Source: Nitrospirota bacterium | GTDB lineage: Bacteria > Nitrospinota_A > UBA7883 > JACRGQ01 | Assembly (NCBI GenBank): GCA_024275955.1 | Contig: JAJRYD010000044.1 | Coordinates: forward strand, 1-64,000 | DNA length: 64,000 nt | Direction of reading: 5' to 3' | Part shown: positions 1-9,823 of the stretch, in pieces | How positions within the stretch are numbered: the first letter of the stretch is position 1 | How the letters are laid out: each line of letters opens with the position of its first letter | Made by a program: the position numbers and the translations under genes | The notes under the pieces: generated by a model | The model's database searches: none | What the model was told of the DNA's origin: nothing | Seen by the model: the letters and a program-made list of their open reading frames with translations, nothing else

Positions 1-1
1 G

Positions 2-487
2 AAAGGGAAGGCTCATAAAAGATATGAGTTTGGCTGCAAGGTTGGAATCACAACAACTTCCAAAGATAACTTCGTTGTTGGCGCGATGGCGTTTCATGGT
101 AATCCTTATGACGGCCATACCTTAAACGATTCTGTAAAGCAGGCGGAGCGGTTGGGTGGTTTTGAGTCGAAGGAAATTTATGTCGATATGGGATACCGCA
201 AACATGACTACGATGGCAAGGCGGCTGTTCACCTTGCGAGGCGGGGGTTAAAGAAGGTGAAGCGGAGTTTGCGGAAGTGGTTGAAGCGCAGGTCGGCTAT
301 CGAGCCGGTGATTGGTCATATGAAAAACGATGGACGGCTTGGGCGGAACTATCTGCTTGGCAAAGAGGGCGACAGGATGAACGCCGTTCTCTGTGGTGCT
401 GGGCATAATATGAGAAAGCTACTACGGGCTTTCCTATTTTTTCTTTTTGGCTGGCGGTTTTACGAAGATTTATCGGCAGAAAACTAA
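2..487 (+). CDS. IS5-family transposase, C-terminal part (5' end outside window)
   Basis: This is the C-terminal half of a DDE transposase. The frame is open from base 2, so the real start lies upstream of the window. The visible part carries the AFHGNPYDGHTL stretch, the second catalytic Asp in YVDMGYRKHDYDG and the catalytic Glu in AIEPVIGHMKNDGR, followed by the usual RNYLLGKEGDRMNAVL and NMRKLLR tail of IS5-type transposases. It catalyses excision and insertion of its own element. The stop is 84 bp before the end of the convergent nucleotide-sugar dehydrogenase gene, so the element's right end must lie in that interval. I could not define the inverted repeat because the left end is missing. 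The frame looks intact in the part visible. Confidence 0.85.
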   Translation, partial: KGKAHKRYEFGCKVGITTTSKDNFVVGAMAFHGNPYDGHTLNDSVKQAERLGGFESKEIYVDMGYRKHDYDGKAAVHLARRGLKKVKRSLRKWLKRRSAIEPVIGHMKNDGRLGRNYLLGKEGDRMNAVLCGAGHNMRKLLRAFLFFLFGWRFYEDLSAEN

Positions 488-571
488 ACAGGAAGGTCAG
501 TTACAAAACCTTGCCACGCTAAAAACCTACTTTATCAAGGGCGACTAGGTACCACTGCTCTCTTCCAGTTT

Positions 572-1882
572 TTAAAGCCGCCAATAATTAAAAGCTGGAA
601 GTCTTCGAGAACTATAAGCTGACTTTATATCAATAAAAATCGGTTTTTTTTCACCATTTTTGGCAAACTTCAAAAACTCCGCCTCAGCCCTCTCAAGGAA
701 TTGCTCATGCGGGACTGCCATAATTATAACATCCACATCGCTTATATCTTCTTCCTTCGAAAGCTTCATACCACACCTCTTCTCAACCTCGCTTGGCAAT
801 GCCAAGGGGTCGACTATATAAACTTCGAGCATGCTCTCTTTAAGTCTATTAATAATGCTAATAACACCGCTATTACGAATGTCCGTGACATTTTCTTTAA
901 ATGTTATTCCCAAAATAGCCACCCTTGCGCCTTTAAGTTCTTTGTCACTATCGATTAACATGTTCATGGCAGTATTAGCAATAAACTCTCCCATCCCTGA
1001 ATTTAGACGACGACCTGCCAATATCACTCTGGGAGTATATCCTAGAGATTCAGCAAGATGGGAGAGATAGTAAGGATCAACACTAATACAGTGTCCTCCC
1101 ACTAAGCCAGGCTTGTAAGGATGAAAATTCCATTTGGTGGACGCTGCGTTTATAACATCCGTAGTATCAAGTCCTATTCGGTCAAACACCAAGGCCAGTT
1201 CATTAACCAAGGCTATGTTAATATCACGCTGGATATTTTCAATCACCTTTGCCGCCTCGGCTGTTGCAATATTTTTGGCAGGGTAAACGCTCGTTATCTT
1301 CCCATAAACCATTTCAAGAATAGATAAAGCCTCATCGTCTTCAGCGGCAATAATTTTGGTTATTTTATCAATAGTATGTTCAGGGTCACCGGGATTGACA
1401 CGCTCAGGAGAATATCCCAGTTTAAATTGACTCTTCCTTCCCAAGCCAAGTTCTTTTTCAAGGATTTTTTCAGCAAGCATTTCTGTAGCCCCAGGATAGA
1501 CTGTAGACTCACTCACTATAATTGACGGTTTGTGGAGGTGCTTTCCCACTGCCCTTAATGCTGATTCAAGGCATTTTAAATCTGGCATATTATCACTGGT
1601 AACCGGAGTTGGAACGGCAATGATTACTAATGGTGATTCCGAAAGTTTTTGGGGGTCGAGAGTAAATTCAATCGTAACTTTGCCTATAAGTTCATTATTT
1701 TCATCGTGTATGTCGTGACCATTTTTCAGATTTGAAATACGCTTTTCGTCAGTATCAAACCCTATAACGGAAAAATGCCTCGCAAGTGCAATTGCAAGAG
1801 GAAGGCCCACATAGCCAAGCCCGACCACAGCAATAGGTTTCTCTCTCTCACGAAGCACTGATTCTATTTCACAAAAGTCCAT
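572..1882 (-). CDS. UDP-N-acetylhexosamine / nucleotide-sugar 6-dehydrogenase (WbpA/TviB/WbpO type)
   Basis: An NAD-dependent enzyme that oxidises the C6 hydroxyl of a UDP-N-acetylhexosamine to a uronic acid, supplying precursors for surface polysaccharide. The N-terminal Rossmann motif VGLGYVGLP is visible. The central helix region reads KWNFHPYKPGLVGGHC, with the catalytic Cys at about residue 265 of GGHCISVDPYYL, and the C-terminal UDP-binding domain follows. The length of 436 aa is normal. I chose the ATG at 1882, preceded by TGGAGA, over an in-frame GTG at 1912. The upstream region is an insertion-sequence scar, so the native promoter may be lost or supplied by that scar. TviB, WbpA and WbpO cannot be told apart by eye, so the exact substrate is open. 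Confidence 0.88.
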   Translation of the reverse strand: MDFCEIESVLREREKPIAVVGLGYVGLPLAIALARHFSVIGFDTDEKRISNLKNGHDIHDENNELIGKVTIEFTLDPQKLSESPLVIIAVPTPVTSDNMPDLKCLESALRAVGKHLHKPSIIVSESTVYPGATEMLAEKILEKELGLGRKSQFKLGYSPERVNPGDPEHTIDKITKIIAAEDDEALSILEMVYGKITSVYPAKNIATAEAAKVIENIQRDINIALVNELALVFDRIGLDTTDVINAASTKWNFHPYKPGLVGGHCISVDPYYLSHLAESLGYTPRVILAGRRLNSGMGEFIANTAMNMLIDSDKELKGARVAILGITFKENVTDIRNSGVISIINRLKESMLEVYIVDPLALPSEVEKRCGMKLSKEEDISDVDVIIMAVPHEQFLERAEAEFLKFAKNGEKKPIFIDIKSAYSSRRLPAFNYWRL

Positions 1883-1915
1883 ATTTCTCCAAATCGTTAA
1901 ACATGCTAGCACACT

Positions 1916-2090
1916 ACTGTCCGGTTAAAATAGCGAAGCTTGTCTAGGCTCCATCTCCACATCTTTAAGTCTGTCCGGCTTTAGGGTCAGAATGTCGACC
2001 AAAGCTTTTCTGTCCAATAAGAGTTTCCCGTATTGCTTCAAAAGATTATAGGAGCTGGCTGGCCCCAAGCAAGTCAGTTGCAAATTTGAA
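1916..2090 (-). mobile_element. probable insertion-sequence remnant: transposase 3' end plus terminal repeat
   Basis: On the minus strand a frame of about 55 codons is open from roughly 2090 to a TAA at 1925-1927. It contains SSYNLLKQYGKLLLDRKAL and ends MEPRQASLF. The stop codon lies inside CTGTCCGGTTAAAA (1917-1930, plus strand), which looks like an IS terminal inverted repeat, as in elements whose transposase stop overlaps the end repeat. I do not recognise the family with certainty. It separates the O-antigen-ligase-like gene from the dehydrogenase gene. It could instead be a decayed host gene. Confidence 0.4.
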
Positions 2091-2101
2091 TTATAAGCAA
2101 A

Positions 2102-3436
2102 TTATTGCACGGCCATATTTCTTTTGAACAACTTGGAACAGGAACAAAGAACCCCTAAAAGTATCCAGTATGGCACGCCGAAAAATGGACCCTCAAGTGC
2201 AACATGCCCAAAAAGATAAAAAGATGCTACAATAAAAGCCAATATAGAACCTAATGTAATTCTTGCTTCATATGATTCCTTATCTAGCTCTCTATATATT
2301 TTAATGGCGCTGTAGAGCGCATACCAAATTAAAGTGAGATAAACCAGCATTCCTTCCATGCCGACTCTTCTAAGAACTGATACATATGAATTGTGAGGAT
2401 CGTGATAATTTGAATTTTTTAGCAATTCATTAGAATAATTCCCAAAAACAGAACCGCCAAACCCTATACCGTAAGGATATCCAGTAAAGTCTCTCATTTC
2501 GGCAACAAGTATAGTTCTTCTCACATCTCTTGAGTATGTCTGTGGATTTAGAAGCGAACCAAGCGGATGTGTTTTCTGTTGCGGTGTAAAAAAGAGAGAG
2601 AGTACTATCAAAAGCACTACAGCTAGGTATCCGTTGCGTGGAATATCAAAGTGCCTTGTTGCGGCATAGGCGACCAAGATAAAGAGTAACGCCAACATTC
2701 CTGTTTTACTGTATGAGTAGAAGAATATGATAAAAAACAGCCCAAGAAAGTAGAGCTTCAATAGGTTGCCCCATCCCCGCCTGACAGTAAAAATAAAGGG
2801 GAGTACAAATCCGGCCACGACCGTATAATAAAATGAATTCCGCAACGAGTAGTTTTTCTGCAAATCCGTAACGGGAAGAGTTCCATATAGAAAATTTAAA
2901 ACTTCGGAAAAAAGATTTGGAAGAGTGCCGAGCGCAATCGCTCCGATAAGCCATTTAAGGTCTTCGAGATTGCGAACATGCGCTAAAAACAGGAGCGTAA
3001 AAAAGGAATAATAGATAATCACAAAATCACGTGTTGCTTCAACAATCCCCCAGTAAAAAACGGTTTTTGCGTAAAGAAAAGCTCCTACTCCAAAATATAG
3101 CAAAATAAATAGTAGTGGCTTCCTGTATTCTTTGTAGAGAAATTGGAGTTTTGAAACTGAAGATATTCCCAGTATCAAGAGCATCCATTCGGCAATATAA
3201 ATCGGAATATGGTCAGCTTGTAGAGAGACATATGCAAAATCTTTGTGTTTATAGGCTAGGCAAAAAAGGAATACTGCGAGAACCTGCTTGGGAAACCTTA
3301 GCCCAAGAAGCGAAAATGAAAAAAAGAACCCACCCACCACTGATGTAAAGCCGTTAACGGACAAGAGAAAAGAAAGTCCAAAAAGCGCGGATAAAATGGC
3401 AAGGGCTATAAAAGGCTTATTTGTGGAATTTGACAC
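2102..3436 (-). CDS. O-antigen ligase / Wzy-like polysaccharide membrane protein
   Basis: A 444-aa polytopic inner-membrane protein with about ten to twelve hydrophobic segments. The periplasmic loop before the last helices contains DPHNSYVSVLRRVG, the H-N-S signature of the Wzy_C / O-antigen ligase superfamily. Such proteins join or polymerise undecaprenyl-linked glycans on the periplasmic face. The start is a GTG preceded by TAGGGATTAG. It lies 31 bp downstream of the ABC permease gene on the same strand, and the surrounding 23 kb is rich in nucleotide-sugar genes, which supports a polysaccharide role. Ligase (WaaL) and polymerase (Wzy) cannot be separated by sequence inspection. Confidence 0.75.
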   Translation of the reverse strand: MSNSTNKPFIALAILSALFGLSFLLSVNGFTSVVGGFFFSFSLLGLRFPKQVLAVFLFCLAYKHKDFAYVSLQADHIPIYIAEWMLLILGISSVSKLQFLYKEYRKPLLFILLYFGVGAFLYAKTVFYWGIVEATRDFVIIYYSFFTLLFLAHVRNLEDLKWLIGAIALGTLPNLFSEVLNFLYGTLPVTDLQKNYSLRNSFYYTVVAGFVLPFIFTVRRGWGNLLKLYFLGLFFIIFFYSYSKTGMLALLFILVAYAATRHFDIPRNGYLAVVLLIVLSLFFTPQQKTHPLGSLLNPQTYSRDVRRTILVAEMRDFTGYPYGIGFGGSVFGNYSNELLKNSNYHDPHNSYVSVLRRVGMEGMLVYLTLIWYALYSAIKIYRELDKESYEARITLGSILAFIVASFYLFGHVALEGPFFGVPYWILLGVLCSCSKLFKRNMAVQ

Positions 3437-3467
3437 TCTAATCCCTAAAAAACAATCGCCCCGAAAA

Positions 3468-4751
3468 TCATACGAATATATCTTTTCTGTCTGAAAGATA
3501 GTTAGCCAGAAGTAGTGCGGCGGCGCTTATGAGCAATAAGGCCACAATTTTATAAGAAAATTCGCCTAGTGAGAAAGGTGACTGGAACATAAGAACCCAC
3601 GCATCCATATAACTAGTAAAGAAAAGAAACCGGATATCTTGAAAAATTGAAAGCCCTCCGAGCGTAAATAATATTAAATAGGTTATGGAAGATATTCCTA
3701 CTACAGTAGCTGGCTCCGGTTTCATATAAGTTATTAACACCGAAAAAGCCGCAACAGGCAGGAGACTTATGGTACAAACCGGAACGGAAAGAAAAAACAG
3801 CATTAAAGCACCTTCCGACAGAATGATTCTTGGGTTTCCTATATTGCCTACAATCTGGGAATCAATGTTGAGGTTACCAAAACCGGCGAATGAACAACCT
3901 ACAATTAACGTTAGAAAAATAAAGAAAAACACCGTTCCAAAAAGGTATGCCGTCAAAACGATAACCTTTGAAAGAATTATCTGCCACTTCTCCACAGAAC
4001 GCAATAAGGCTGTCCTTATCGTGGCATGGGAGAACTCTTCAGTAAACATCTGCGCCGTAACTACAATTGTAATTAATGGAAAGATGAAGACAACGGAAAA
4101 GTACAACGATAAATAAGTGTACCTCATGCCGTTAAAACGCTCGCGATCAACCATACGGCGTTTTAGCTCCACAGGTTCCATTAGCCACAGCATTCTCTTC
4201 TTGACCCTTTCAACAAAAAGGTCGTCTCCTCCAAGCGGAACTTCTCCCTTTATGTCCATAAGATCGGTAGCATGCGCAGTAGCCAGAGAAAAGGAGAACA
4301 GGCTAATGTTTAAGGTGCTTTCCCTTGCAGGGTTCTCCTCTTTGCAAGGGCAGTCTTCTATAGGACGGGGAAGCGGTTTGGGATTTAAAAGACTATCAAT
4401 GAGCGTACCCAGATAATTGAAATCATTCATTTTCTGCTCAACAGGAGCTTCAAGAGCGTTACTGCCATCTTTAACATGGAAGCTCAGGGTTGGGGTTGTC
4501 GATAGAAAAAAAACATTTTTAACCATTTCCCCAATACCGGAAAAGATGTTTGCAATTAGCGAAGGCGAGTATTTTTCACTCTCGATAAGTCCCTGCCTAT
4601 TGGTCTCGGTAATTTCAACACCATTTTTCGCGGCATATACTTCAAACCCAAAAAGCATTACACCAAGAAAAAATATAATCACAATTGGGGCAACCCAAAA
4701 AACCGCAGATTTTAGAAGCTTTTCCGCCTCAATTAATATCAACCGTGACAT
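3468..4751 (-). CDS. ABC-2 type transporter permease (NatB/NosY-like)
   Basis: A 427-aa membrane subunit. One transmembrane helix lies near the N-terminus (about residues 15-40). It is followed by an extracytoplasmic domain of roughly 180 residues containing a short Cys-rich segment (DCPCKEENPA), then five or six helices. This is the layout of NatB/NosY/CcmB-like ABC-2 permeases of the ABC-2 exporter fold. It pairs with the ATPase gene immediately upstream: the ATPase stop at 4753-4755 is one base from this ATG (4751). A TTG at 4763 would overlap the ATPase and is less likely. The cargo is unknown. Association with O-antigen-like genes hints at envelope function but does not prove glycan export. 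Confidence 0.75.
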   Translation of the reverse strand: MSRLILIEAEKLLKSAVFWVAPIVIIFFLGVMLFGFEVYAAKNGVEITETNRQGLIESEKYSPSLIANIFSGIGEMVKNVFFLSTTPTLSFHVKDGSNALEAPVEQKMNDFNYLGTLIDSLLNPKPLPRPIEDCPCKEENPARESTLNISLFSFSLATAHATDLMDIKGEVPLGGDDLFVERVKKRMLWLMEPVELKRRMVDRERFNGMRYTYLSLYFSVVFIFPLITIVVTAQMFTEEFSHATIRTALLRSVEKWQIILSKVIVLTAYLFGTVFFFIFLTLIVGCSFAGFGNLNIDSQIVGNIGNPRIILSEGALMLFFLSVPVCTISLLPVAAFSVLITYMKPEPATVVGISSITYLILFTLGGLSIFQDIRFLFFTSYMDAWVLMFQSPFSLGEFSYKIVALLLISAAALLLANYLSDRKDIFV

Positions 4752-4752
4752 A

Positions 4753-5694
4753 TCATTTGCCAAATTCCAAAATTTTGGAACGGGATTCTGAGATAAGATC
4801 CATCACAGAGTATTTTTTGAGAGAGAATTCAAAAATCTTACATCCGTTCTCCACGAGAGTTTTTACCAGTTGATTAGCGTAATCCTTCTCAAGATTCAGC
4901 TTAATGCCACCATCCATCTTTACGGAACCATGTACAAATTCCATCTCACTTATCAAATCTAGAACTTTTTCAGCTGGGCTACAATTGAGAAAAAAGTAGT
5001 ATGGGAATTCCAACAGATCGCTCAATGACCCCATATATACTTTTTTGCCCCTCTCAAGCATCAGCACCTTGTCGCATAGCTCTACAATAAAATCGAAGTT
5101 ATGGCTGGTTATGATAAAGGTCTTGCCATTCTTTTTCATTTCCTTGAACAGTTTTGTGATATTGCCCACCCATGCTTCATCAAGTCCTTGAGTCGGTTCA
5201 TCCATTATAATTATCGGCTTATCATTCAAAAGAGCCAGCCCTATACCAAGCCGCTGGAGCATCCCCCTGGAGAATTGCCCAACTTTTTTATACGCTTCAT
5301 CTGCAAGGCCGACCTTCTCAAGAGCATCGAATATCTGTTCCCTTGAAGGATAATGAGAAAAATCTGCAGTTATGCTGAGGTTACTATAGGCCGTCATGTA
5401 GGAATAAAAAGCTGGTATTCCTACAAACCCCGTGACATTCGATAAGGCCGTAGCCCTGTTTTTATGGGGTGAGACCCCTCTTATTTTTATTTCACCAGAA
5501 GTAGGGGCGACTAAGGCTGTTATGATTCTTAACAGCGTTGTTTTACCCGCGCCGTTCTCACCGATGATTCCAAAACAACCGTCATTACCAACGCCAAATG
5601 ATATTTTGGAAATAAGCTCGGCACTGCCCACTCTTTTTCCAAGAGAGGACACCTCAAGGTTCAAAGGAATGCTCTCTACGCCACCTTCAGTCAT
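4753..5694 (-). CDS. ABC transporter ATP-binding protein
   Basis: A 313-aa nucleotide-binding subunit. It has Walker A GENGAGKTT at residues 45-52, a Q-loop region, the signature FSRGMLQRLG, Walker B IIIMDEPTQGLD and the H-loop TSHNFDF. A C-terminal extension of about 90 residues follows, as in NatA/CcmA-type ATPases that partner ABC-2 permeases. I chose the ATG at 5694 behind AGGAGATAAT over a TTG at 5718. The 132 bp between asd and this gene contains a TATAAT (minus strand, 5780-5785) and a short GGAA/TTCC hairpin followed by T residues, so it may be transcribed separately from the leucine genes. It forms a translationally close pair with the permease. Confidence 0.9.
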   Translation of the reverse strand: MTEGGVESIPLNLEVSSLGKRVGSAELISKISFGVGNDGCFGIIGENGAGKTTLLRIITALVAPTSGEIKIRGVSPHKNRATALSNVTGFVGIPAFYSYMTAYSNLSITADFSHYPSREQIFDALEKVGLADEAYKKVGQFSRGMLQRLGIGLALLNDKPIIIMDEPTQGLDEAWVGNITKLFKEMKKNGKTFIITSHNFDFIVELCDKVLMLERGKKVYMGSLSDLLEFPYYFFLNCSPAEKVLDLISEMEFVHGSVKMDGGIKLNLEKDYANQLVKTLVENGCKIFEFSLKKYSVMDLISESRSKILEFGK

Positions 5695-5826
5695 CGCAGA
5701 ATTATCTCCTGATTGCAATGCGGGCCTTTATTCTTTCGTATTTGAACTTTGCCTTTGCGTTCTCCCTAAACATGGCAACATTATACAGTCATTCCAAAAA
5801 ATAGGAACAGGTTCCAGTTAGAGACT

Positions 5827-6831
5827 TCAGCTTAGCAATTCCGCAATCTGAACAGCATTAAGTGCCGCACCTTTACGGATATTATCGGACACAACCCACA
5901 TATTAAGACCGTACTCAACGGTCGAATCTTTTCGTATTCTGCCTACAAATACTTCGTCGTTACCAGCGGCTTCAATCGCCACAGGGTATATGTTTTGGGA
6001 AGGGTCATCCAAAACAGCAACACCGGGCGACATAGCAAGGATATCTCTCGCATATTCAGGTGATATCGGTTCATAAAACTCAACATTCACAGATTCTGAA
6101 TGACCAAAGAACACAGGAACCCGCACACAGGTAGCCGACACTTCCATGGAATCATCATCCATAATCTTTTTGGTTTCGTTCACCATTTTAATCTCTTCTT
6201 TAGTGTAGCCGTCTTCCTGAAAAACATCTATGTGCGGAAGGCAGTTAAAAGCTATCTGATGCGGATATACGTTTTTCTTCACTCCCTGCATACTAAAAAG
6301 CGATCTCACCTGTTGGCTAAGCTCGTCAACAGCCTTTTGACCCGAACCAGAAACCGCCTGATAGGTGGAAACCACCACTCTCTTTATCTTTGCTTTTTGG
6401 TGTAACGGATTAAGAGCTACAACCATCTGTATAGTGGAACAGTTTGGGTTGGCAATAATCCCTTTGTGCCATGCAATCGCACCTGGGTTTACTTCTGGTA
6501 CTACCAAAGGTACAGCCTTATCCATCCGCCATGCGGAAGAGTTGTCAATAACAGTCGCCCCAGCCTTGACAGCTATCGGCGCAAACTCTTTGGATATCGA
6601 ACCGCCAGCGCTAAATAGGGCTATGTCGATATTTTCAAACGAATCTTCGTCGAGTTCTTCCACTTCTATATCGCGTTTGCGAAACATAAGGGTTTCCCCA
6701 GCAGATCTAGCTGATGCTAAGAGGGCAAGGCTCTTTATCGGGAAATCTCTTTCCTCAAGGATTTTCAAAAACTCGTTACCGACAGCGCCGGTAGCACCGA
6801 CTATCGCAACATTAAATCCATCTTCACCCAT
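5827..6831 (-). CDS. asd: aspartate-semialdehyde dehydrogenase
   Basis: Converts L-aspartyl-4-phosphate to aspartate semialdehyde with NADPH, the branch point to lysine/diaminopimelate, threonine and methionine. The 334-aa protein shows the nucleotide-binding GATGAVG near residues 12-18 and the nucleophile Cys131 in NPNCSTIQ. The downstream catalytic region has Q and the VSTYQAVSGSG stretch. Length and order are typical. Its ATG directly abuts the leuB stop with no spacing, so it is the last cistron of leuC-leuD-leuB-asd, a common arrangement in bacteria. Confidence 0.97.
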   Translation of the reverse strand: MGEDGFNVAIVGATGAVGNEFLKILEERDFPIKSLALLASARSAGETLMFRKRDIEVEELDEDSFENIDIALFSAGGSISKEFAPIAVKAGATVIDNSSAWRMDKAVPLVVPEVNPGAIAWHKGIIANPNCSTIQMVVALNPLHQKAKIKRVVVSTYQAVSGSGQKAVDELSQQVRSLFSMQGVKKNVYPHQIAFNCLPHIDVFQEDGYTKEEIKMVNETKKIMDDDSMEVSATCVRVPVFFGHSESVNVEFYEPISPEYARDILAMSPGVAVLDDPSQNIYPVAIEAAGNDEVFVGRIRKDSTVEYGLNMWVVSDNIRKGAALNAVQIAELLS

Positions 6832-7899
6832 TTACGACAACTCTTTTACAACGAGGTCGCCCATTTCAGAAGTGGAAACTTTTTGCGTACCATCGGAATA
6901 TATGTCGGCAGAGCGATAGCCTTTATCCAGCACTTTTGCCACTGCGTTTTCTATCTCAGCACCTGCCTGCGGATTGTCAAAGGAATATGTAAGCATCATC
7001 GCCACACTAAGTATCGACGCAAGCGGGTTGGCTATCCCCTCCCCCGCTATATCTGGCGCGCTTCCATGTACTGGCTCATACATACCCTTCTTGCCGTTAA
7101 GCGAAGCGGATGGAAGCATGCCAAGAGAACCAGTAAGCATAGCCGCCGCATCCGAAAGTATATCTCCAAACATATTGGTAGTTACTATCACGTCAAACTG
7201 CTTCGGGTTGCGGATAAGCTGCATCGTCGCATTATCTACATACATATGCGAAAGCTCCACTTGCGGGTAATCTTTATGAACCTCTATTACTACCTCTCTC
7301 CAAAGTTCGGTGCATTCGAGTACGTTGGCCTTATCTACGGAGCAAACCCTTTTATCTCTTTTAATAGCCGCTTCGAAAGCGACGCGGGCAATACGTTCTA
7401 TCTCAGGGGTGGTATAAACAAGAGTGTTAAACCCTCTTTTGCCGCCCTCAAAATCTTCTACACCGCGAGGCTCCCCAAAGTAGATGCCGCCTGTAAGCTC
7501 TCTTATCACCAGAAGGTCAACACCTTCTACTACCTCCCGTTTAAGGGTGGATGCATCTATAAGCGGGCTAAAAAGCTTTGCGGGCCGAAAGTTGGCGTAA
7601 AGATCCATCGCACTTCTTAAGCCGAGTAAAGCTTTTTCTGGACGAACGGAAATATCGAGCGGTTCCCACTTCGGACCGCCAACAGCGCCGAGAAATACAG
7701 CATCGGCTTTTTGGGCAATCTCAAGGCTCTTATCGGGAAGCGGATGCCCGAACTCATCATAAGCGGTTCCGCCGACAGGCGCATCCTCAAACTCGAAACC
7801 AAAGCTATGCTTCTCATCAATAGCCTTTAGAATCTTCACCGCTTCGGATGTTACCTCCGGCCCTATTCCGTCGCCGGGACAAAGAGCTATTAACGGCAT
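6832..7899 (-). CDS. leuB: 3-isopropylmalate dehydrogenase
   Basis: Catalyses the NAD-dependent oxidative decarboxylation of 3-isopropylmalate to 2-oxoisocaproate in leucine biosynthesis. The 355-aa protein starts [12 protein letters not shown] and has the [11 protein letters not shown] substrate loop, the NMFGDILSD metal-binding segment and the [15 protein letters not shown]-binding motif. All family landmarks are present. It lies 3 bp after leuD and abuts asd, so it is clearly co-transcribed. Confidence 0.98.
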   Translation of the reverse strand: MPLIALCPGDGIGPEVTSEAVKILKAIDEKHSFGFEFEDAPVGGTAYDEFGHPLPDKSLEIAQKADAVFLGAVGGPKWEPLDISVRPEKALLGLRSAMDLYANFRPAKLFSPLIDASTLKREVVEGVDLLVIRELTGGIYFGEPRGVEDFEGGKRGFNTLVYTTPEIERIARVAFEAAIKRDKRVCSVDKANVLECTELWREVVIEVHKDYPQVELSHMYVDNATMQLIRNPKQFDVIVTTNMFGDILSDAAAMLTGSLGMLPSASLNGKKGMYEPVHGSAPDIAGEGIANPLASILSVAMMLTYSFDNPQAGAEIENAVAKVLDKGYRSADIYSDGTQKVSTSEMGDLVVKELS

Positions 7900-7902
7900 T
7901 GC

Positions 7903-8397
7903 CTACGCTCCTATCTTTTTCTTAACGGCGGCCATAAGTCCACCAGTTTTTATCAAATCTTGCATGAATGGAGGTATAGCCGATGCCTGATACTCTTCAC
8001 CTTTGGTAAGATTCTTTATCAGGCCGCTGTCCATATCAACTTCCAGTTTATCTCCCTGCTCTATCTTCTCCGCCGCTTCATCCGATTCAAAAATCGGCAA
8101 ACCCATATTGAACGAATTACGATAAAAAATCCGCGCGTACGACTTTGCTATTACGCAAGATACTCCAGCACCCTTAATAGCAATCGGCGCATGCTCACGG
8201 CTGGAGCCGCACCCAAAATTCTTTCGGGCGACAATAATATCTCCCGCCCGCACCTTTTGGGGAAACTCAGGGTCTGCGTCTTCCATCAGATGCTTCGCAA
8301 GTTCCTTCGGGTCGGTACTCACAAGATACCTTGCCGGAATAATTGCATCGGTATCTATATCATCGCCAAAAGTGTGCGCCTTGCCTTTAAAAGCCAT
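7903..8397 (-). CDS. leuD: 3-isopropylmalate dehydratase small subunit (short, archaeal-like type)
   Basis: Swivel-domain partner of LeuC in the isomerisation of 2- to 3-isopropylmalate. The 164-aa protein opens with FGDDIDTDAIIPARY and carries RKNFGCGSSREHAP, the substrate-recognition loop. At 164 aa it matches the shorter LeuD class shared with archaea rather than the roughly 200-aa enterobacterial form, consistent with its short LeuC partner. Its ATG shares one base with the leuC stop (TAATG), implying translational coupling. Confidence 0.96.
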   Translation of the reverse strand: MAFKGKAHTFGDDIDTDAIIPARYLVSTDPKELAKHLMEDADPEFPQKVRAGDIIVARKNFGCGSSREHAPIAIKGAGVSCVIAKSYARIFYRNSFNMGLPIFESDEAAEKIEQGDKLEVDMDSGLIKNLTKGEEYQASAIPPFMQDLIKTGGLMAAVKKKIGA

Positions 8398-9659
8398 TAT
8401 GCAACCTCCTCAGGTGAAGAAATTTTTCCCGTTATCGCTGTTGCCGCCGCCACCGCCGGACTCGCGAGGTATATTTCGCTTTTGCGCGAACCCATACGTC
8501 CTACAAAATTGCGGTTGGTGGTGGTTAACGCTTTTTCGCCGTCAGCAAGTATTCCCATATAGCCGCCAAGACAAGGGCCACATGTCGGAGTGGAAACAAC
8601 CGCTCCAGCATCCATGAAGATATCTATAAGACCATTGCTCATCGCCTCTCTCTGTATTGCGGGAGTTGCAGGGATTACTATCAGCCTTATGTTGCTAGCC
8701 ATTTTTTTACCTTTTATCAGGTTCGCTACGGTTTCAAGGTCGGAGTAGCGCCCGTTTGTGCAGGAACCTACTACAACCTGATCTACCATTATGTCGCCGA
8801 CTTCCGATATCCCCTTGACATTCGATGGAAGGTGCGGGAACGCAACCTGAGGCTCAAGTTCTCCTACGTTTACCTCTATCCTCTCGCAATATTTGGCATC
8901 CACGTCGGACTCGTAATATTTCGCTTCTCGCTTGAATCGGCCTTCAACATACTCCCTTGTTTTGCCGTCGGGGTGGAAGATGCCGTTTTTAGCGCCTGCT
9001 TCAACAGCCATATTTGCTATCGTAAAGCGGTCATCCATCGAGAGATGCTCTATCGCGTCACCTTTGTACTCCATGCTCTTGTATAGTGCTCCATCTACGC
9101 CTATCTTGCCGATTATGTTAAGGATTATATCCTTGCCGCTTATCCACTTACCCGGTTTACCTTTTAGCTCGAAGAGAATTGTCTCCGGCACCTTGTACCA
9201 AGCTTCGCCGGTTATCATCGCCGCCGCAAGGTCGTTACTACCGACGCCAGCGGCAAAAGCTCCGAGAGCGCCATATGTGCAGGTATGGCTGTCTGCGCCG
9301 ATCACGAGGTCTCCCGGACCCACAAGACCCTGCTCGGGCAAAATGGCATGCTCTACGCCCATTCTGCCATCCGCCCAAAAATTGATAATTCCCTGATCTT
9401 TGGCAAAATCACGCACCACCTTTATCTGGTTGGCCGAAGCGATATCCTTGGCAGGTGCAAAATGGTCCATCACCAACACCACGCGCTCTTTGTCAAATAC
9501 CTTTTTGGCACCTACCCTATTGAATTCTTTGACAGAAATAGGAGCAGTTATGTCGTTTGCAAGGGCTATATCAACTTTGCAATTAACAAGCTCGCCAGGC
9601 TTCACCTGTTCGGCACCAGCGTGGGATGCCAGAATTTTTTCTGTTATAGTCATTTCCAT
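8397..9659 (-). CDS. leuC: 3-isopropylmalate dehydratase large subunit (short type)
   Basis: The [4Fe-4S] aconitase-family catalytic subunit of isopropylmalate isomerase. Visible motifs are [23 protein letters not shown] and PTCGPCLGG, which supply the cluster cysteines. At 420 aa it belongs to the shorter class also seen in archaea and homoaconitase relatives (the E. coli form is about 466 aa). I chose the ATG at 9659, preceded by GGAG at about 9 nt, over an in-frame GTG at 9686. It is the first gene of leuC-leuD-leuB-asd and diverges from the ydcF-like gene. leuA is not in the window. Confidence 0.96.
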   Translation of the reverse strand: MEMTITEKILASHAGAEQVKPGELVNCKVDIALANDITAPISVKEFNRVGAKKVFDKERVVLVMDHFAPAKDIASANQIKVVRDFAKDQGIINFWADGRMGVEHAILPEQGLVGPGDLVIGADSHTCTYGALGAFAAGVGSNDLAAAMITGEAWYKVPETILFELKGKPGKWISGKDIILNIIGKIGVDGALYKSMEYKGDAIEHLSMDDRFTIANMAVEAGAKNGIFHPDGKTREYVEGRFKREAKYYESDVDAKYCERIEVNVGELEPQVAFPHLPSNVKGISEVGDIMVDQVVVGSCTNGRYSDLETVANLIKGKKMASNIRLIVIPATPAIQREAMSNGLIDIFMDAGAVVSTPTCGPCLGGYMGILADGEKALTTTNRNFVGRMGSRKSEIYLASPAVAAATAITGKISSPEEVA

Positions 9660-9823
9660 GTTCAAAGTCTCCGTTGAATTAAACACTGAATTCTATCAAA
9701 AAATATCAGAAATGGACAAGTTTTTGCGATAAAACGACCAGAAAAAGCACTCCATGAGTGGAATAGCTATATCAGTCTTGCTAGGATGAGCATTCTTATG
9801 TTTAAAGGTATTTTAAAAAGTAG

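Noticed and set aside
6883-7620. 245-codon plus-strand open frame inside leuB
   Set aside because: It is antisense to leuB, which has complete family motifs, and the translated product shows no recognisable domain.
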